DNA of 64,000 nt, from contig NZ_WJBC01000003.1 in assembly GCF_014284475.1 (NCBI RefSeq), positions 147,339 through 211,338 on the forward strand, read 5' to 3'. Numbering within the stretch: position 1 is the stretch's first letter; each line of letters opens with the position of its first letter. This document shows, piece after piece, positions 1 through 6,997 of the stretch. The notes beneath the pieces were generated by a model, which was not told the DNA's origin, made no database searches, and saw nothing but the letters and a program-made list of their open reading frames with translations. The position numbers were made by a program, and so were the translations under genes. The stretch comes from Acetobacterium fimetarium. GTDB taxonomy: Bacteria; Bacillota; Clostridia; Eubacteriales; Eubacteriaceae.

Positions 1-188
1 GCCGGGGATACCGGTTTGGAGATCGTCTGACGGATTTAATTGCGGTTGCGGAAATTCCGGACACGATTGAAAAAATCCTGGAAACCTATACCGCTCTCGG
101 CCAGGATGGCGAGCGCATCTGCGCGGTGATTGACCGAATCGGTTTCAACGCTTTTGAAGATGCCCTGATGGAACGTCTCGAGAATTAA
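1..188 (+). CDS. C-terminal fragment, probable nitrite/sulfite reductase-type protein
   Basis: An open frame runs from the window edge to a TAA at 186-188, giving the last 61 or so residues of a protein whose start lies outside. The tail contains GYRFGDRL, a helix-rich stretch and ERICAVIDRIGF. This resembles the extreme C-terminus of siroheme/4Fe-4S nitrite or sulfite reductases (AsrC-like), where a glycine-rich segment is followed by a helical ERF..xIxRxGF ending. No cysteine cluster is visible in this part, so the family is inferred from the tail only. The gene converges on the ABC permease gene at 407-1042 and shares a terminator region with it. Confidence 0.5.
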   Translation, partial: RGYRFGDRLTDLIAVAEIPDTIEKILETYTALGQDGERICAVIDRIGFNAFEDALMERLEN

Positions 189-190
189 GC

Positions 191-399
191 CACAAAAAGA
201 AGTCCCGGAAGACGCACCAGACTGTGACTGTCATCCAAGAACTAACGCAGTACCGACAATTGTTACATCGTGTTGTTTGCATCAAGGCGAACAGGCGACA
301 GCCTGTACGAATTGCAAGCAAACAACTGATTAACAATTGATCGGTACGGGTCTGTCGACAACCTGAGTTCTGGCACCCGCACCGGGACTTCTTTGTGTG
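191..399. terminator. Bidirectional terminator stem interrupted by a repeat
   Basis: A perfect 13-bp inverted repeat (AAAGAAGTCCCGG at 196-208, CCGGGACTTCTTT at 382-394) encloses the 127-bp dispersed repeat at 241-367. Outside the stem are a T tract on the minus strand (CTTTTTGTG) and CTTCTTTGTG on the plus strand. It would serve both the gene ending at 188 and the permease gene ending at 407. The unusually long loop suggests that the repeat entered an existing terminator hairpin; this is inference. Confidence 0.55.
241..367 (+). repeat. Dispersed palindromic repeat, copy 1
   Basis: This segment, from ACTAACGCAGTACCG to GACAACCTGAG, matches the reverse complement of 48813-48940 over its whole length, with scattered substitutions and small indels. 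It is an imperfect palindrome. The outer arms share GTACCGA(T)CAATTGTTA and GTTGTTTGC (left arm about 249-280, right arm about 313-347). An inner hairpin has ACAGGC paired with GCCTGT around 291-306. No coding frame is conserved between the copies. It looks like a MITE/REP-type element or a structured RNA element. It has no transposase and no clear target duplication. Confidence 0.75.
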
Positions 400-406
400 T
401 AAATGG

Positions 407-1042
407 CTAGAATTCTTTTTTCTGATAGATCCTTACCGCGATAAAATAAGAAGCGATAAAAGTCATGACTGAAATGAGTGCCATCGCAAGCATGATTGTC
501 TGAAAAGCGGTCTCTTCGTTACCGATCGCCGGAAAGGGAATATCCATTTGCGCCAGCACCAGGAAAACAGCGGTCGGAATCGCACCACAAAGAACGATCA
601 TCAGCCGCGCTTTTTCGATTCCGAATTTGTAAATCATGGGGATCAAAACACTTCCAAAGATGACGGCAATCATCAGAATGATGGGAATGCCCAGCAGGGT
701 TTCTGTCGTCATACCGGTGCCGGTTAATAACGAGCCGACGAAAGTCAGGGCCAGGGCCAGCACAACGCTGGTGAAATCCAGCATCAGCATCAGCAGGTAC
801 TTGCTGAGCACCACTTCTTTCCGGGATATGGGCATGGTTAAAGCATAGGTATCCCATTTCGCCATGTCATCATAGCTCATCGTCGTGATGACCAGCATCG
901 CGAACATCAGCACGACCATCCCGCTGATAAAACTTTCGCTTCCCAGGGGAATATAGATTACTACGAATGCCAGCAACATGATTCCCAGCGTCCTCATGCT
1001 CTTTTTCAAATTGATTAAATCCTTTAAGATCAGGCCCTTCAT
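407..1042 (-). CDS. ABC-2 type transporter permease
   Basis: A 211-residue protein with about six hydrophobic membrane segments (first near residues 18-50, last near 185-205) and short charged loops, the pattern of small ABC-2 permeases found beside YtrA-type regulators. The N-terminus MKGLILKDLINLKKSMRT is typical of ABC2_membrane_5-like proteins. Its start overlaps the end of the ATPase gene by 4 bp, so the two are translationally coupled. It is the last gene of a three-gene operon: GntR regulator, ATPase, permease. The substrate is not visible; related systems in Firmicutes answer cell-envelope stress or antimicrobial peptides. Confidence 0.85.
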   Translation of the reverse strand: MKGLILKDLINLKKSMRTLGIMLLAFVVIYIPLGSESFISGMVVLMFAMLVITTMSYDDMAKWDTYALTMPISRKEVVLSKYLLMLMLDFTSVVLALALTFVGSLLTGTGMTTETLLGIPIILMIAVIFGSVLIPMIYKFGIEKARLMIVLCGAIPTAVFLVLAQMDIPFPAIGNEETAFQTIMLAMALISVMTFIASYFIAVRIYQKKEF

Positions 1043-1896
1043 GATTTTTCCCCCCTTACATAAAACAGCATGATTTCTTCAATGCTGATCGCATCCACCA
1101 CCGCTTCGGGATACTTCTTCTTAACCGCATGCTTGTCTTTTAACATGACTTCATAACCGAAATGATTCTTCCGGTAGCGAATATATTCTTCTTGCTCAAG
1201 TTTTCTGAAATCATCCTCCGAACATTTTAGAACCCCCATACCACTGAGCAGGGTCTCTTTTTCCGCATCAAGAAGAATCTCTCCCTGGTGAATAAAAACA
1301 ATATAGTCGGCGATCTTATCGAGGTCACTGGTGATGTGGGAAGAAATAAGAATGGCATGTTCCTCATTTTGAATAAACTCCATGAACACATCCAGTATTT
1401 CTTCGCGAACAATCGGATCCAGTCCGCTGGTGGCTTCATCAAGAATCAGAACCTTCGGATTATGTGACAAAGCCACGGCAATCTGCAGCTTCATTTTCAT
1501 CCCCCGGGAAAACTCCTTGATGGTTTTGTCTTCCGGCAGCTTGAAATTTTTCAGGTATTGCTGATAAACAGAAGTATTCCAATTTTTATAAATACTTTCC
1601 ATCATTTTTGAAATATCTCCGGTTTTTAAACTGTCATGAAAGTTGCAGCCATCCAGTACCACGCCGATATCTTCTTTTATTTTCTTGTCTTCTTTTGAAT
1701 TGTCCATTCCCATTAATTCAATGGTGCCGCTGTCCCGACTAACCAGATTAAGAATTGATTTCAGGGTGGTGGTTTTCCCTGCTCCATTCTCTCCGATGAA
1801 CCCCACAATACTCCCCTTGGGTACGTTGAAACTGACATTTTTTAATTGAAAATCATGATAGCTTTTATTTAGATTTTTTATTTCGATCGCATTCAT
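1039..1896 (-). CDS. ABC transporter ATP-binding protein
   Basis: A 285-residue nucleotide-binding subunit that would energise the permease encoded directly downstream. Walker A is GENGAGKTT (about 35-43), the ABC signature is a variant FSRGMKMKL (about 129-137), and Walker B LILDEATSGLDP is followed by an ISSH switch-histidine segment. The C-terminal 70 residues are a poorly conserved extension typical of YtrB/BcrA-like ATPases. The start overlaps the stop of the GntR gene by one base. The substrate cannot be read from the sequence. Confidence 0.9.
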   Translation of the reverse strand: MNAIEIKNLNKSYHDFQLKNVSFNVPKGSIVGFIGENGAGKTTTLKSILNLVSRDSGTIELMGMDNSKEDKKIKEDIGVVLDGCNFHDSLKTGDISKMMESIYKNWNTSVYQQYLKNFKLPEDKTIKEFSRGMKMKLQIAVALSHNPKVLILDEATSGLDPIVREEILDVFMEFIQNEEHAILISSHITSDLDKIADYIVFIHQGEILLDAEKETLLSGMGVLKCSEDDFRKLEQEEYIRYRKNHFGYEVMLKDKHAVKKKYPEAVVDAISIEEIMLFYVRGEKS

Positions 1897-2276
1897 TATG
1901 CTTCCTCTCCTCCATACAATATTTCCAGCATGTCTTTAAGTTCTTCGCAGGAAATATCACTGCTTTTTGCTGTATCCACTGCTTTTTGCAGAAACGCTTC
2001 GGCCAATCGCAGTTGTTCTTCCCGGATGAACGATAAATTCTGATTGGCGACATAACTGCCTTTTCCGGTGACGGTTTCAATGAACCCATCCCGTTCCAAA
2101 TCGGAGTAGGCCCGTTTCGTTGTGATGACGCTGATTCGAAGTTCTTTTGCCAGAAACCGCATACTTGGCAAAGTTTCCCCCGGGGACAGCGCCCCGCTGA
2201 TAATCATTTTTTTTATTTGCGTGGCAATTTGTTCATAGATCGGTTTGTCACTTGAATTGCTGATGATAATATCCAA
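1896..2276 (-). CDS. GntR family transcriptional regulator, YtrA subfamily
   Basis: A 126-residue regulator with an N-terminal winged helix (DKPIYEQIATQIKKMIISG, then LPSMRFLAKEL and the recognition helix TTKRAYSDLERDGFIET) and a short C-terminal helical tail. It lacks the large effector domain of FadR/HutC types, which places it in the YtrA group. These regulators normally repress their own operon with the adjacent ABC transporter. A 17-bp perfect inverted repeat sits directly upstream of the start. First gene of the operon ending at 407. Confidence 0.9.
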   Translation of the reverse strand: MDIIISNSSDKPIYEQIATQIKKMIISGALSPGETLPSMRFLAKELRISVITTKRAYSDLERDGFIETVTGKGSYVANQNLSFIREEQLRLAEAFLQKAVDTAKSSDISCEELKDMLEILYGGEEA

Positions 2277-2290
2277 AGAATCACCTCTTT

Positions 2291-2337
2291 ATATTTGGCA
2301 TAGTGTATATATACTGTATGTACACTATGCCAAATAT
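2291..2337 (-). promoter_or_regulatory. Operator dyad upstream of the GntR-ABC operon
   Basis: A perfect 17-bp inverted repeat: ATATTTGGCATAGTGTA at 2291-2307 and its complement at 2321-2337, separated by 13 bases rich in TATA. It lies 15 bases upstream of the GntR start codon. Length, symmetry and position fit the autoregulatory operator of a YtrA-type repressor. No clear -35/-10 pair was assigned; TATA-rich bases in the spacer may hold the -10. Confidence 0.75.
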
Positions 2338-2368
2338 TATATAGAATGTCAAGTTTTTTTTGCATTTC

Positions 2369-2418
2369 GGACATTAAAAAAGGAACTGCCGACTATTGCA
2401 GTTCCTTTTTTAATGTCC
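2369..2418. terminator. Bidirectional intrinsic terminator
   Basis: Perfect 21-bp inverted repeat (2369-2389 and 2398-2418) with an 8-base loop. The lower stem is an A-tract facing a T-tract, so it can act on either strand. It ends the MATE transcript (minus strand, stop at 2425) and insulates the GntR operon. Confidence 0.85.
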
Positions 2419-2424
2419 CTTTAT

Positions 2425-3846
2425 TCAGGAATTCTGTAAAATACTCTCAGCCATTGCTTTTGGCGCCGATTCCTGATGGAATATTTTCTTCCATTGACTT
2501 GTCAGCAAAGTAGCAGAGAGGATAAACGCCAGACCGTCAGCAACTGGTCCCGCCCACAGCGCGCCGTCGACGCCCAGAAAAATCGGCAGAATCAGGGTTG
2601 CCGGAATAATGAATACAATTTGCCGGGATACCGACACCAGGGTTGCCTGCACCGGCTTGCCAATCGCCTGAAAGAATATTCCGGTACACATCTGGAATCC
2701 GTTTAGAATACAGAACAGCAAGAAAATACGCAGGCACTTGACCGCAAATTCGGTATACAGTTCGGATTTTGTCCCGAATATACTGAGAATTGCGTTCGGG
2801 AAGCCCTGGAAAGCGATGAACGCTACCGCCATACAAACCGTCGATGCAACCACCATAATCTTGAGTGTTTTTTTCGTTCGAGCCATGTTTCCGGCACCGT
2901 AATTATAACCGAGGATCGGTTGCGCTCCGGTGGCAATGCCAAGAACAATGGCCATAATCAGCTGATTGACCTTCATTGTAATTCCCATGGTGGTAATCGG
3001 AATGTCTGCACCATATACTGACATGGCCCCGTACTTAACCATCACATTATTGCTGATTGCAATCATCGCCACGACCGCAATCTGGGTAATAAAACTGGAA
3101 ATGCCAAGGCTGCATACTTTCGTGACAATCCCGCTTTTTAACCGGAAATACGCTTTTTTAACATTGATACTTTTAAATCTTTTTAAATACAGCAAGTAAT
3201 ATCCGCTGTTTAAAATCTGTCCAATAATCGTTGCCAGAGCAGAACCTGTCACTCCCCAGTGCAATCCGAAAATGAAAAGAGGATTGAGGATAATATTGAC
3301 GACGCACCCCATGATCATTCCCATCATCGAATATCTGGGGCTGCCATCTGCCCGGATAATACCGCTTAAGGCACAGTTAATCACTGAAAATGGAATGCCG
3401 ATGATGATGATCCTGCCGTAATCCAATGCATAAGGCAGAATGTTTTCTGTCGCCCCAAACAAGCGGCAAAGCGGTTCGAGTAGGACGATCGAAAAGACCG
3501 CCAGGACAATACCTAAAATGATCGCCAGTGTAATGGCATTGCCAACCCCTTTTGCCGCCTTTTCTTTTTCACCCTTGCCGAGATGCAGGCTTAGGTATGC
3601 CGCACACCCATCACCAACAAGCAGTCCCAAGGCGATGACCAGCATCGTCAGCGGCAAAATGACATTGGTGGCGCCATTTCCCAGAAAGCCGACCCCTCTG
3701 CCGATAAAAATCTGGTCGACAATGTTGTAGAGCGCGTTGACCACCATGGCAATAATGCTCGGAATGGAAAACTTGACCATCAGTTTTCCAATTGGTTCGT
3801 ATCCAAGCGGGTTTTCTTTGTTTTTAATCGTTACTGTTTCGTTCAT
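2425..3846 (-). CDS. MATE family efflux transporter
   Basis: A 473-residue membrane protein with about 12 transmembrane segments in two homologous halves. The opening PIGKLMVKFSIPSIIAMVVNALYNIVDQIFIGR and the mid-protein ATGAQPILGYNYGAG are hallmarks of the MATE/NorM-DinF family, Na+ or H+ coupled exporters of drugs and metabolites in the cytoplasmic membrane. Length is normal for the family. It is transcribed divergently from a MerR-type regulator gene (4057-4845), and its upstream region has a MerR-type promoter with a 19-bp spacer, so its expression is probably induced by that regulator. The substrate is unknown. Confidence 0.92.
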   Translation of the reverse strand: MNETVTIKNKENPLGYEPIGKLMVKFSIPSIIAMVVNALYNIVDQIFIGRGVGFLGNGATNVILPLTMLVIALGLLVGDGCAAYLSLHLGKGEKEKAAKGVGNAITLAIILGIVLAVFSIVLLEPLCRLFGATENILPYALDYGRIIIIGIPFSVINCALSGIIRADGSPRYSMMGMIMGCVVNIILNPLFIFGLHWGVTGSALATIIGQILNSGYYLLYLKRFKSINVKKAYFRLKSGIVTKVCSLGISSFITQIAVVAMIAISNNVMVKYGAMSVYGADIPITTMGITMKVNQLIMAIVLGIATGAQPILGYNYGAGNMARTKKTLKIMVVASTVCMAVAFIAFQGFPNAILSIFGTKSELYTEFAVKCLRIFLLFCILNGFQMCTGIFFQAIGKPVQATLVSVSRQIVFIIPATLILPIFLGVDGALWAGPVADGLAFILSATLLTSQWKKIFHQESAPKAMAESILQNS

Positions 3847-4009
3847 AATTTCTCCTAAACATAATCTGATTATTCATACAGCATGATGATTTTACCGCGT
3901 TCAGCTTTTTATCCTGCGCCATTGCATGCTGCCAAAAATCTAATCGAATAACCGCCACTCACTTTTTGAGCGTTTTACTTTACTGGACATCCACTACATC
4001 CACTGATAT

Positions 4010-4040
4010 ACTATAAACTATCCCATTATGGGAGAGTCAA
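4010..4040 (-). promoter_or_regulatory. MerR-type promoter (19-bp spacer) for the MATE gene
   Basis: Read on the minus strand: -35 TTGACT (4035-4040), a 19-base spacer (4016-4034) and -10 TATAGT (4010-4015). The spacer contains the dyad TCCCAT-A-ATGGGA. Overlong 19-bp spacers with a centred dyad are the classic target of MerR activators, which untwist the DNA to align the two boxes. The same dyad lies in the leader of the divergent merR-type gene, so autoregulation is likely. The MATE start is about 160 bases downstream. Confidence 0.75.
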
Positions 4041-4056
4041 CCCAAAAGGTGAAAAA

Positions 4057-4845
4057 ATGAAAAAATATCTGACTATTGGTCAAGTTTCCCAAATCAAAAA
4101 TGTTGGCATCAAATCTTTGCGCTATTATGAAAAAATCGGTGTTCTGATTCCGGCATACATCAACCCGGAAACAAACTATCGTTATTATTCGCTTGACCAG
4201 CTGATGGTTCTGGACACCATTCTTCTCTGCATCGAGCTGGGCATTCCGCTTAAAAACATGAACAACTATACCAATGCTGCGGGCGAATTTCAAATAAAGC
4301 TCCTGCTCGAGGATGGTAAGGCGATTGCCTCCAGAAAAATAAAAAGCCTTGAACAGGGGCTTTCAAGAATCGAACTGAACTTGAACCACATCAATGAAAG
4401 CGCCGCCTACCAGAACCAGACGGGACTCTATAGCAGGCATATTCCAAAGCGGTACATCATCAGCACACCCTCTCAATACAAACTCTCGGCAATTGAATAC
4501 CAGTCCAAACTATCGGGACTTTTTTCTTCTGCCCAGGAGCAGAACATTTATGCCACCTTTCCGCACGGCACGATCGAAGATTACCGTGGTCATCAGGTTA
4601 CCACCTATACTTTTCTGGAAACTGTCGCACCTGAGTTTGATACCGATTTTATCCGCATTATTCCGGCCGGCGATTATCTTTGCTTCCAGGCAAAAGTTGC
4701 CACCTATCCCAATATACCATTACTTTTTAAAACGGTTTTTGACTCCCGGCCGGATGTATCGGTCATTATCAGCAGCAAATCGGTTACGACGTTCAGCTAT
4801 GATCATATGTTTATGGAATTTCAGACGTTGCTGACAGCTTCCTGA
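4057..4845 (+). CDS. MerR family transcriptional regulator
   Basis: A 262-residue regulator. The N-terminal winged HTH (residues 1-70) has YLTIGQVSQIKNVGIKSLRYYEKIGVL and NYRYYSLDQL, diagnostic for MerR proteins of the BltR/BmrR multidrug group. A coiled-coil dimerisation helix follows (about 80-115), then a 140-residue effector domain. The ribosome binding site AAAAGGTG precedes the ATG. Divergent from the MATE gene with a shared regulatory region, it is the probable drug-sensing activator of that exporter. The ligand cannot be inferred. Confidence 0.9.
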   Translation: MKKYLTIGQVSQIKNVGIKSLRYYEKIGVLIPAYINPETNYRYYSLDQLMVLDTILLCIELGIPLKNMNNYTNAAGEFQIKLLLEDGKAIASRKIKSLEQGLSRIELNLNHINESAAYQNQTGLYSRHIPKRYIISTPSQYKLSAIEYQSKLSGLFSSAQEQNIYATFPHGTIEDYRGHQVTTYTFLETVAPEFDTDFIRIIPAGDYLCFQAKVATYPNIPLLFKTVFDSRPDVSVIISSKSVTTFSYDHMFMEFQTLLTAS

Positions 4846-4889
4846 AAAATATCGACTTATCGCCAATAGCCTGTTTCGATCAATATAAA

Positions 4890-4932
4890 AAGCCCTTCAT
4901 TCAACGACTTTTGTCTGTTTAAATGAAAGGCT
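4890..4932. terminator. Intrinsic terminator between convergent genes
   Basis: Inverted repeat AAGCCCTTCATT / AATGAAAGGCTT (one mismatch) around a loop, between the merR-type gene (plus) and the YgjP-like gene (minus). A T-rich run (GATTTTTATT) follows on the plus strand and a short one on the minus strand. Confidence 0.65.
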
Positions 4933-4938
4933 TGATTT

Positions 4939-5619
4939 TTATTCCCAGTTCTGTACGCTCAGCTGCTGCTGCAGTTTTTTCAGTTTTTCTTGTTCCTGTT
5001 TGTAATCCGGCAGGACTTGTGCCACGATCTTCCAGAAATTCTCCGAGTGATTCATTTCGAGCAGATGAGCCAGCTCGTGAACCACCACATAACGGATCGT
5101 TTCCTCTTTTGCCATCACCAGATACCAGGAGAAATTCAGGTTTCCTTTTCCCGAACAGGAACCCCACCTGGTTTTTGCCCCGTTGATTTTAACTGCCTTC
5201 GGTTTTAACCCCATCTGGGCGCCAAGTTCTTTGACATGATAATCAAGCACCTGTTTTGCCAGGCCGCGATAAATTTTCACCATGCCATTTTTAATTTCTT
5301 CGGGGTTTGCCTGGGCATCGGCGTAGAAGCGTTGCCCATCAAAACCGGTGCTTGTTTCTTGAACCGGAACGAGGGGATAGGGTTCTCCCAGAAACAGCAG
5401 CTGATCACTGAAGTTCAGCTTAAAGCGCTCCTGCTTTTCTACCTTTTGCTTGACCTGGCGATGATGCAAATCAATCCATTCTTGATGATTCTCGACAAAA
5501 TCCCGGATCACCTTTTTTGATGTTCCGATCGGAGCTCTCACTTCAATTTCAGCCTGCTTGGTGATATACAGCCCCATCGTTTTTCGCCGGGCATATTTAA
5601 TCGTATCTATTCTCTTCAT
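4939..5619 (-). CDS. YgjP-like M48-type metallopeptidase (DUF45)
   Basis: A 226-residue soluble protein. The C-terminal half carries the zinc protease signature HELAH (in VVHELAHLLEMNHSENFW) preceded by KTRWGSC, the two conserved motifs of the YgjP/DUF45 (PF01863) family. The N-terminal half is the family's beta-rich domain with GTSKKVIRDFVENH. Length matches the family. A housekeeping or phage-defence role has been suggested for relatives, but no specific substrate is known. It lies 54 bases downstream of the deoxyribosyltransferase-like gene and may be co-transcribed with it. Confidence 0.85.
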   Translation of the reverse strand: MKRIDTIKYARRKTMGLYITKQAEIEVRAPIGTSKKVIRDFVENHQEWIDLHHRQVKQKVEKQERFKLNFSDQLLFLGEPYPLVPVQETSTGFDGQRFYADAQANPEEIKNGMVKIYRGLAKQVLDYHVKELGAQMGLKPKAVKINGAKTRWGSCSGKGNLNFSWYLVMAKEETIRYVVVHELAHLLEMNHSENFWKIVAQVLPDYKQEQEKLKKLQQQLSVQNWE

Positions 5620-5673
5620 TTCTTTGCCTTTTTGCTCTGGCGCGACGCATCCTGGATTTTGTCTTCTGGTTAC

Positions 5674-6084
5674 TCATTTTTCCAATTTAATGGCATCCAC
5701 AGCCGCCAGCAATTCCGAAATCGAGCTGTACCAGTTTTTTATCATATGACGCATGATGCCCACCTGTTCCGATTTGGCTTTGAGCCCCAGGATCGGAATA
5801 TGCGATCCGTAGGCAGTCCCTATTTCTGCCCAGGCATCGCATCCCGAAGCCCCGACATAAATGACCAGATCGGCCGTCGTGACCGAGGTAATGCAGAAAT
5901 CAAAAACCCTTTTTCCCTCTGCTGATTCGATAAAACGGGCCAGTTCTTTCTGTGACAGAAACGCTTCTTCTGGTCTGCCCTCCCGAATCCATGATAAAAT
6001 CGTGTGTCCCCGGCTCTCCAAAAGATCGGTCAACATTTCAACAGCATGCTGATGCTTCCACGAAGCAGCAATATATATTCTCAT
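5674..6084 (-). CDS. Nucleoside 2-deoxyribosyltransferase-like protein
   Basis: A 136-residue protein with the small Rossmann-like fold of nucleoside 2-deoxyribosyltransferases: N-terminal MRIYIAASWKHQ (nucleotide-binding start), a central DLVIYVGASG, and GCDAWAEIGTAYG, where the family has its catalytic glutamate. Members move deoxyribose between bases in nucleotide salvage, and relatives make signalling nucleotides or remove damaged ones. It lies between deoD and the YgjP-like gene on the same strand, which fits a salvage role. Assignment rests on motif and fold pattern only, so the substrate is open. Confidence 0.65.
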   Translation of the reverse strand: MRIYIAASWKHQHAVEMLTDLLESRGHTILSWIREGRPEEAFLSQKELARFIESAEGKRVFDFCITSVTTADLVIYVGASGCDAWAEIGTAYGSHIPILGLKAKSEQVGIMRHMIKNWYSSISELLAAVDAIKLEK

Positions 6085-6123
6085 AATTCCTCCCGTAATT
6101 TTATTCTTCTTTCCGTATTCAAA

Positions 6124-6861
6124 TTATACCCTTCCGGCTTCTTCTTCACAAGCCCTAGCGGTCTCCAAACCAACCGCCATCATGCGGGTGAAGGATTGTT
6201 CCCGCTCTTTCGGGCTTGTCGTCTCTTCGCTGATGTTATTGTTGCTGATGGTCAACAGACAGGCCGCCGCCTTCCCCGTAACATTGGCATTATGAAAAAG
6301 GGCAAAGCTTTCCATTTCCACCCCGATGCAGTCCTGTTCCCTGACAATCGTCTGGGACAAAGCCAGATCCTGCTCACGATAAAAGACATCGGAAGAATGG
6401 ATCCGGCCTTTCTTCAGGGGATAGCCCAGTCTTTCAGCTGTTTTCTCAACCGCCTGATTGAGGGCCGGGTCTGAATACAAAACAGACTCTTCACACCCAT
6501 TTTGAACCTTTGCATAGGTGGATTCGCTAAAGGCACTTTCAGCCAGCACCAGATCATAAACCTGCAGTTCCTTCTGATAGGAACCAGCACTGCCGATCCG
6601 GATGATCCGGTCCACTTCATAGAAACGGAAAAGCTCATAGGAATAAATCCCCATCGATGGCATACCCATTCCCGATCCCATCACGCTAATCCGCTGACCC
6701 TTGTACATTCCTGTATAGCCAAACATGTTTCGTACCGCGTTGAACTGAAACGGATTTTCCAGAAATGTTTCCGCAACATACTTTGCCCTTAAGGGGTCGC
6801 CCGGCATCAAAACTGTTTTGGCAATTTCACCGATCAATGCTTCATTATGAGTTGTTGGCAT
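6124..6861 (-). CDS. deoD: Purine-nucleoside phosphorylase, DeoD type
   Basis: A 245-residue enzyme that phosphorolyses purine (deoxy)nucleosides to base and (deoxy)ribose 1-phosphate. Seen: KTVLMPGDPLRAKYVAE (phosphate site), VMGSGMGMPSMGIYSYEL, IRIGSAGSYQ, and the ribose/purine-binding VEMESFALFHNA followed by LLTISNN, all typical of hexameric DeoD enzymes. Length is normal (about 235-245). The ATG is preceded by GGAGG. It heads a short salvage group with the deoxyribosyltransferase-like gene 40 bases downstream. Confidence 0.95.
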   Translation of the reverse strand: MPTTHNEALIGEIAKTVLMPGDPLRAKYVAETFLENPFQFNAVRNMFGYTGMYKGQRISVMGSGMGMPSMGIYSYELFRFYEVDRIIRIGSAGSYQKELQVYDLVLAESAFSESTYAKVQNGCEESVLYSDPALNQAVEKTAERLGYPLKKGRIHSSDVFYREQDLALSQTIVREQDCIGVEMESFALFHNANVTGKAAACLLTISNNNISEETTSPKEREQSFTRMMAVGLETARACEEEAGRV

Positions 6862-6949
6862 TTTTTTCCTCCGTTAACCTTTAATTGCTTCAGTATAAGA
6901 CAAGCTTTTGATGACGTCAATGGCAATTTTGTTTTCACTGTAATCAATA

Positions 6950-6986
6950 AAACCGTTCACACTTTCTGAAGAAAAGCGAACGGTTT
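6950..6986 (-). terminator. Intrinsic terminator of the mltG-trmR-trhP operon
   Basis: Inverted repeat AAACCGTTC (6950-6958) / GAACGGTTT (6978-6986) with a 19-base loop, immediately downstream of the trhP stop (minus strand) and followed on that strand by TTTTATTG. The 6862-6949 gap also holds the deoD leader. Confidence 0.65.
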
Positions 6987-6997
6987 ATGTGATGCGA

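Noticed and set aside
145..336. 63-codon minus-strand frame across repeat copy 1
   Set aside because: It runs through the palindromic repeat and is not preserved in copy 2.
4919..5186. Open frames on both strands inside the YgjP-like gene
   Set aside because: Shadow frames of the real gene with HELAH; composition and overlap argue against them.
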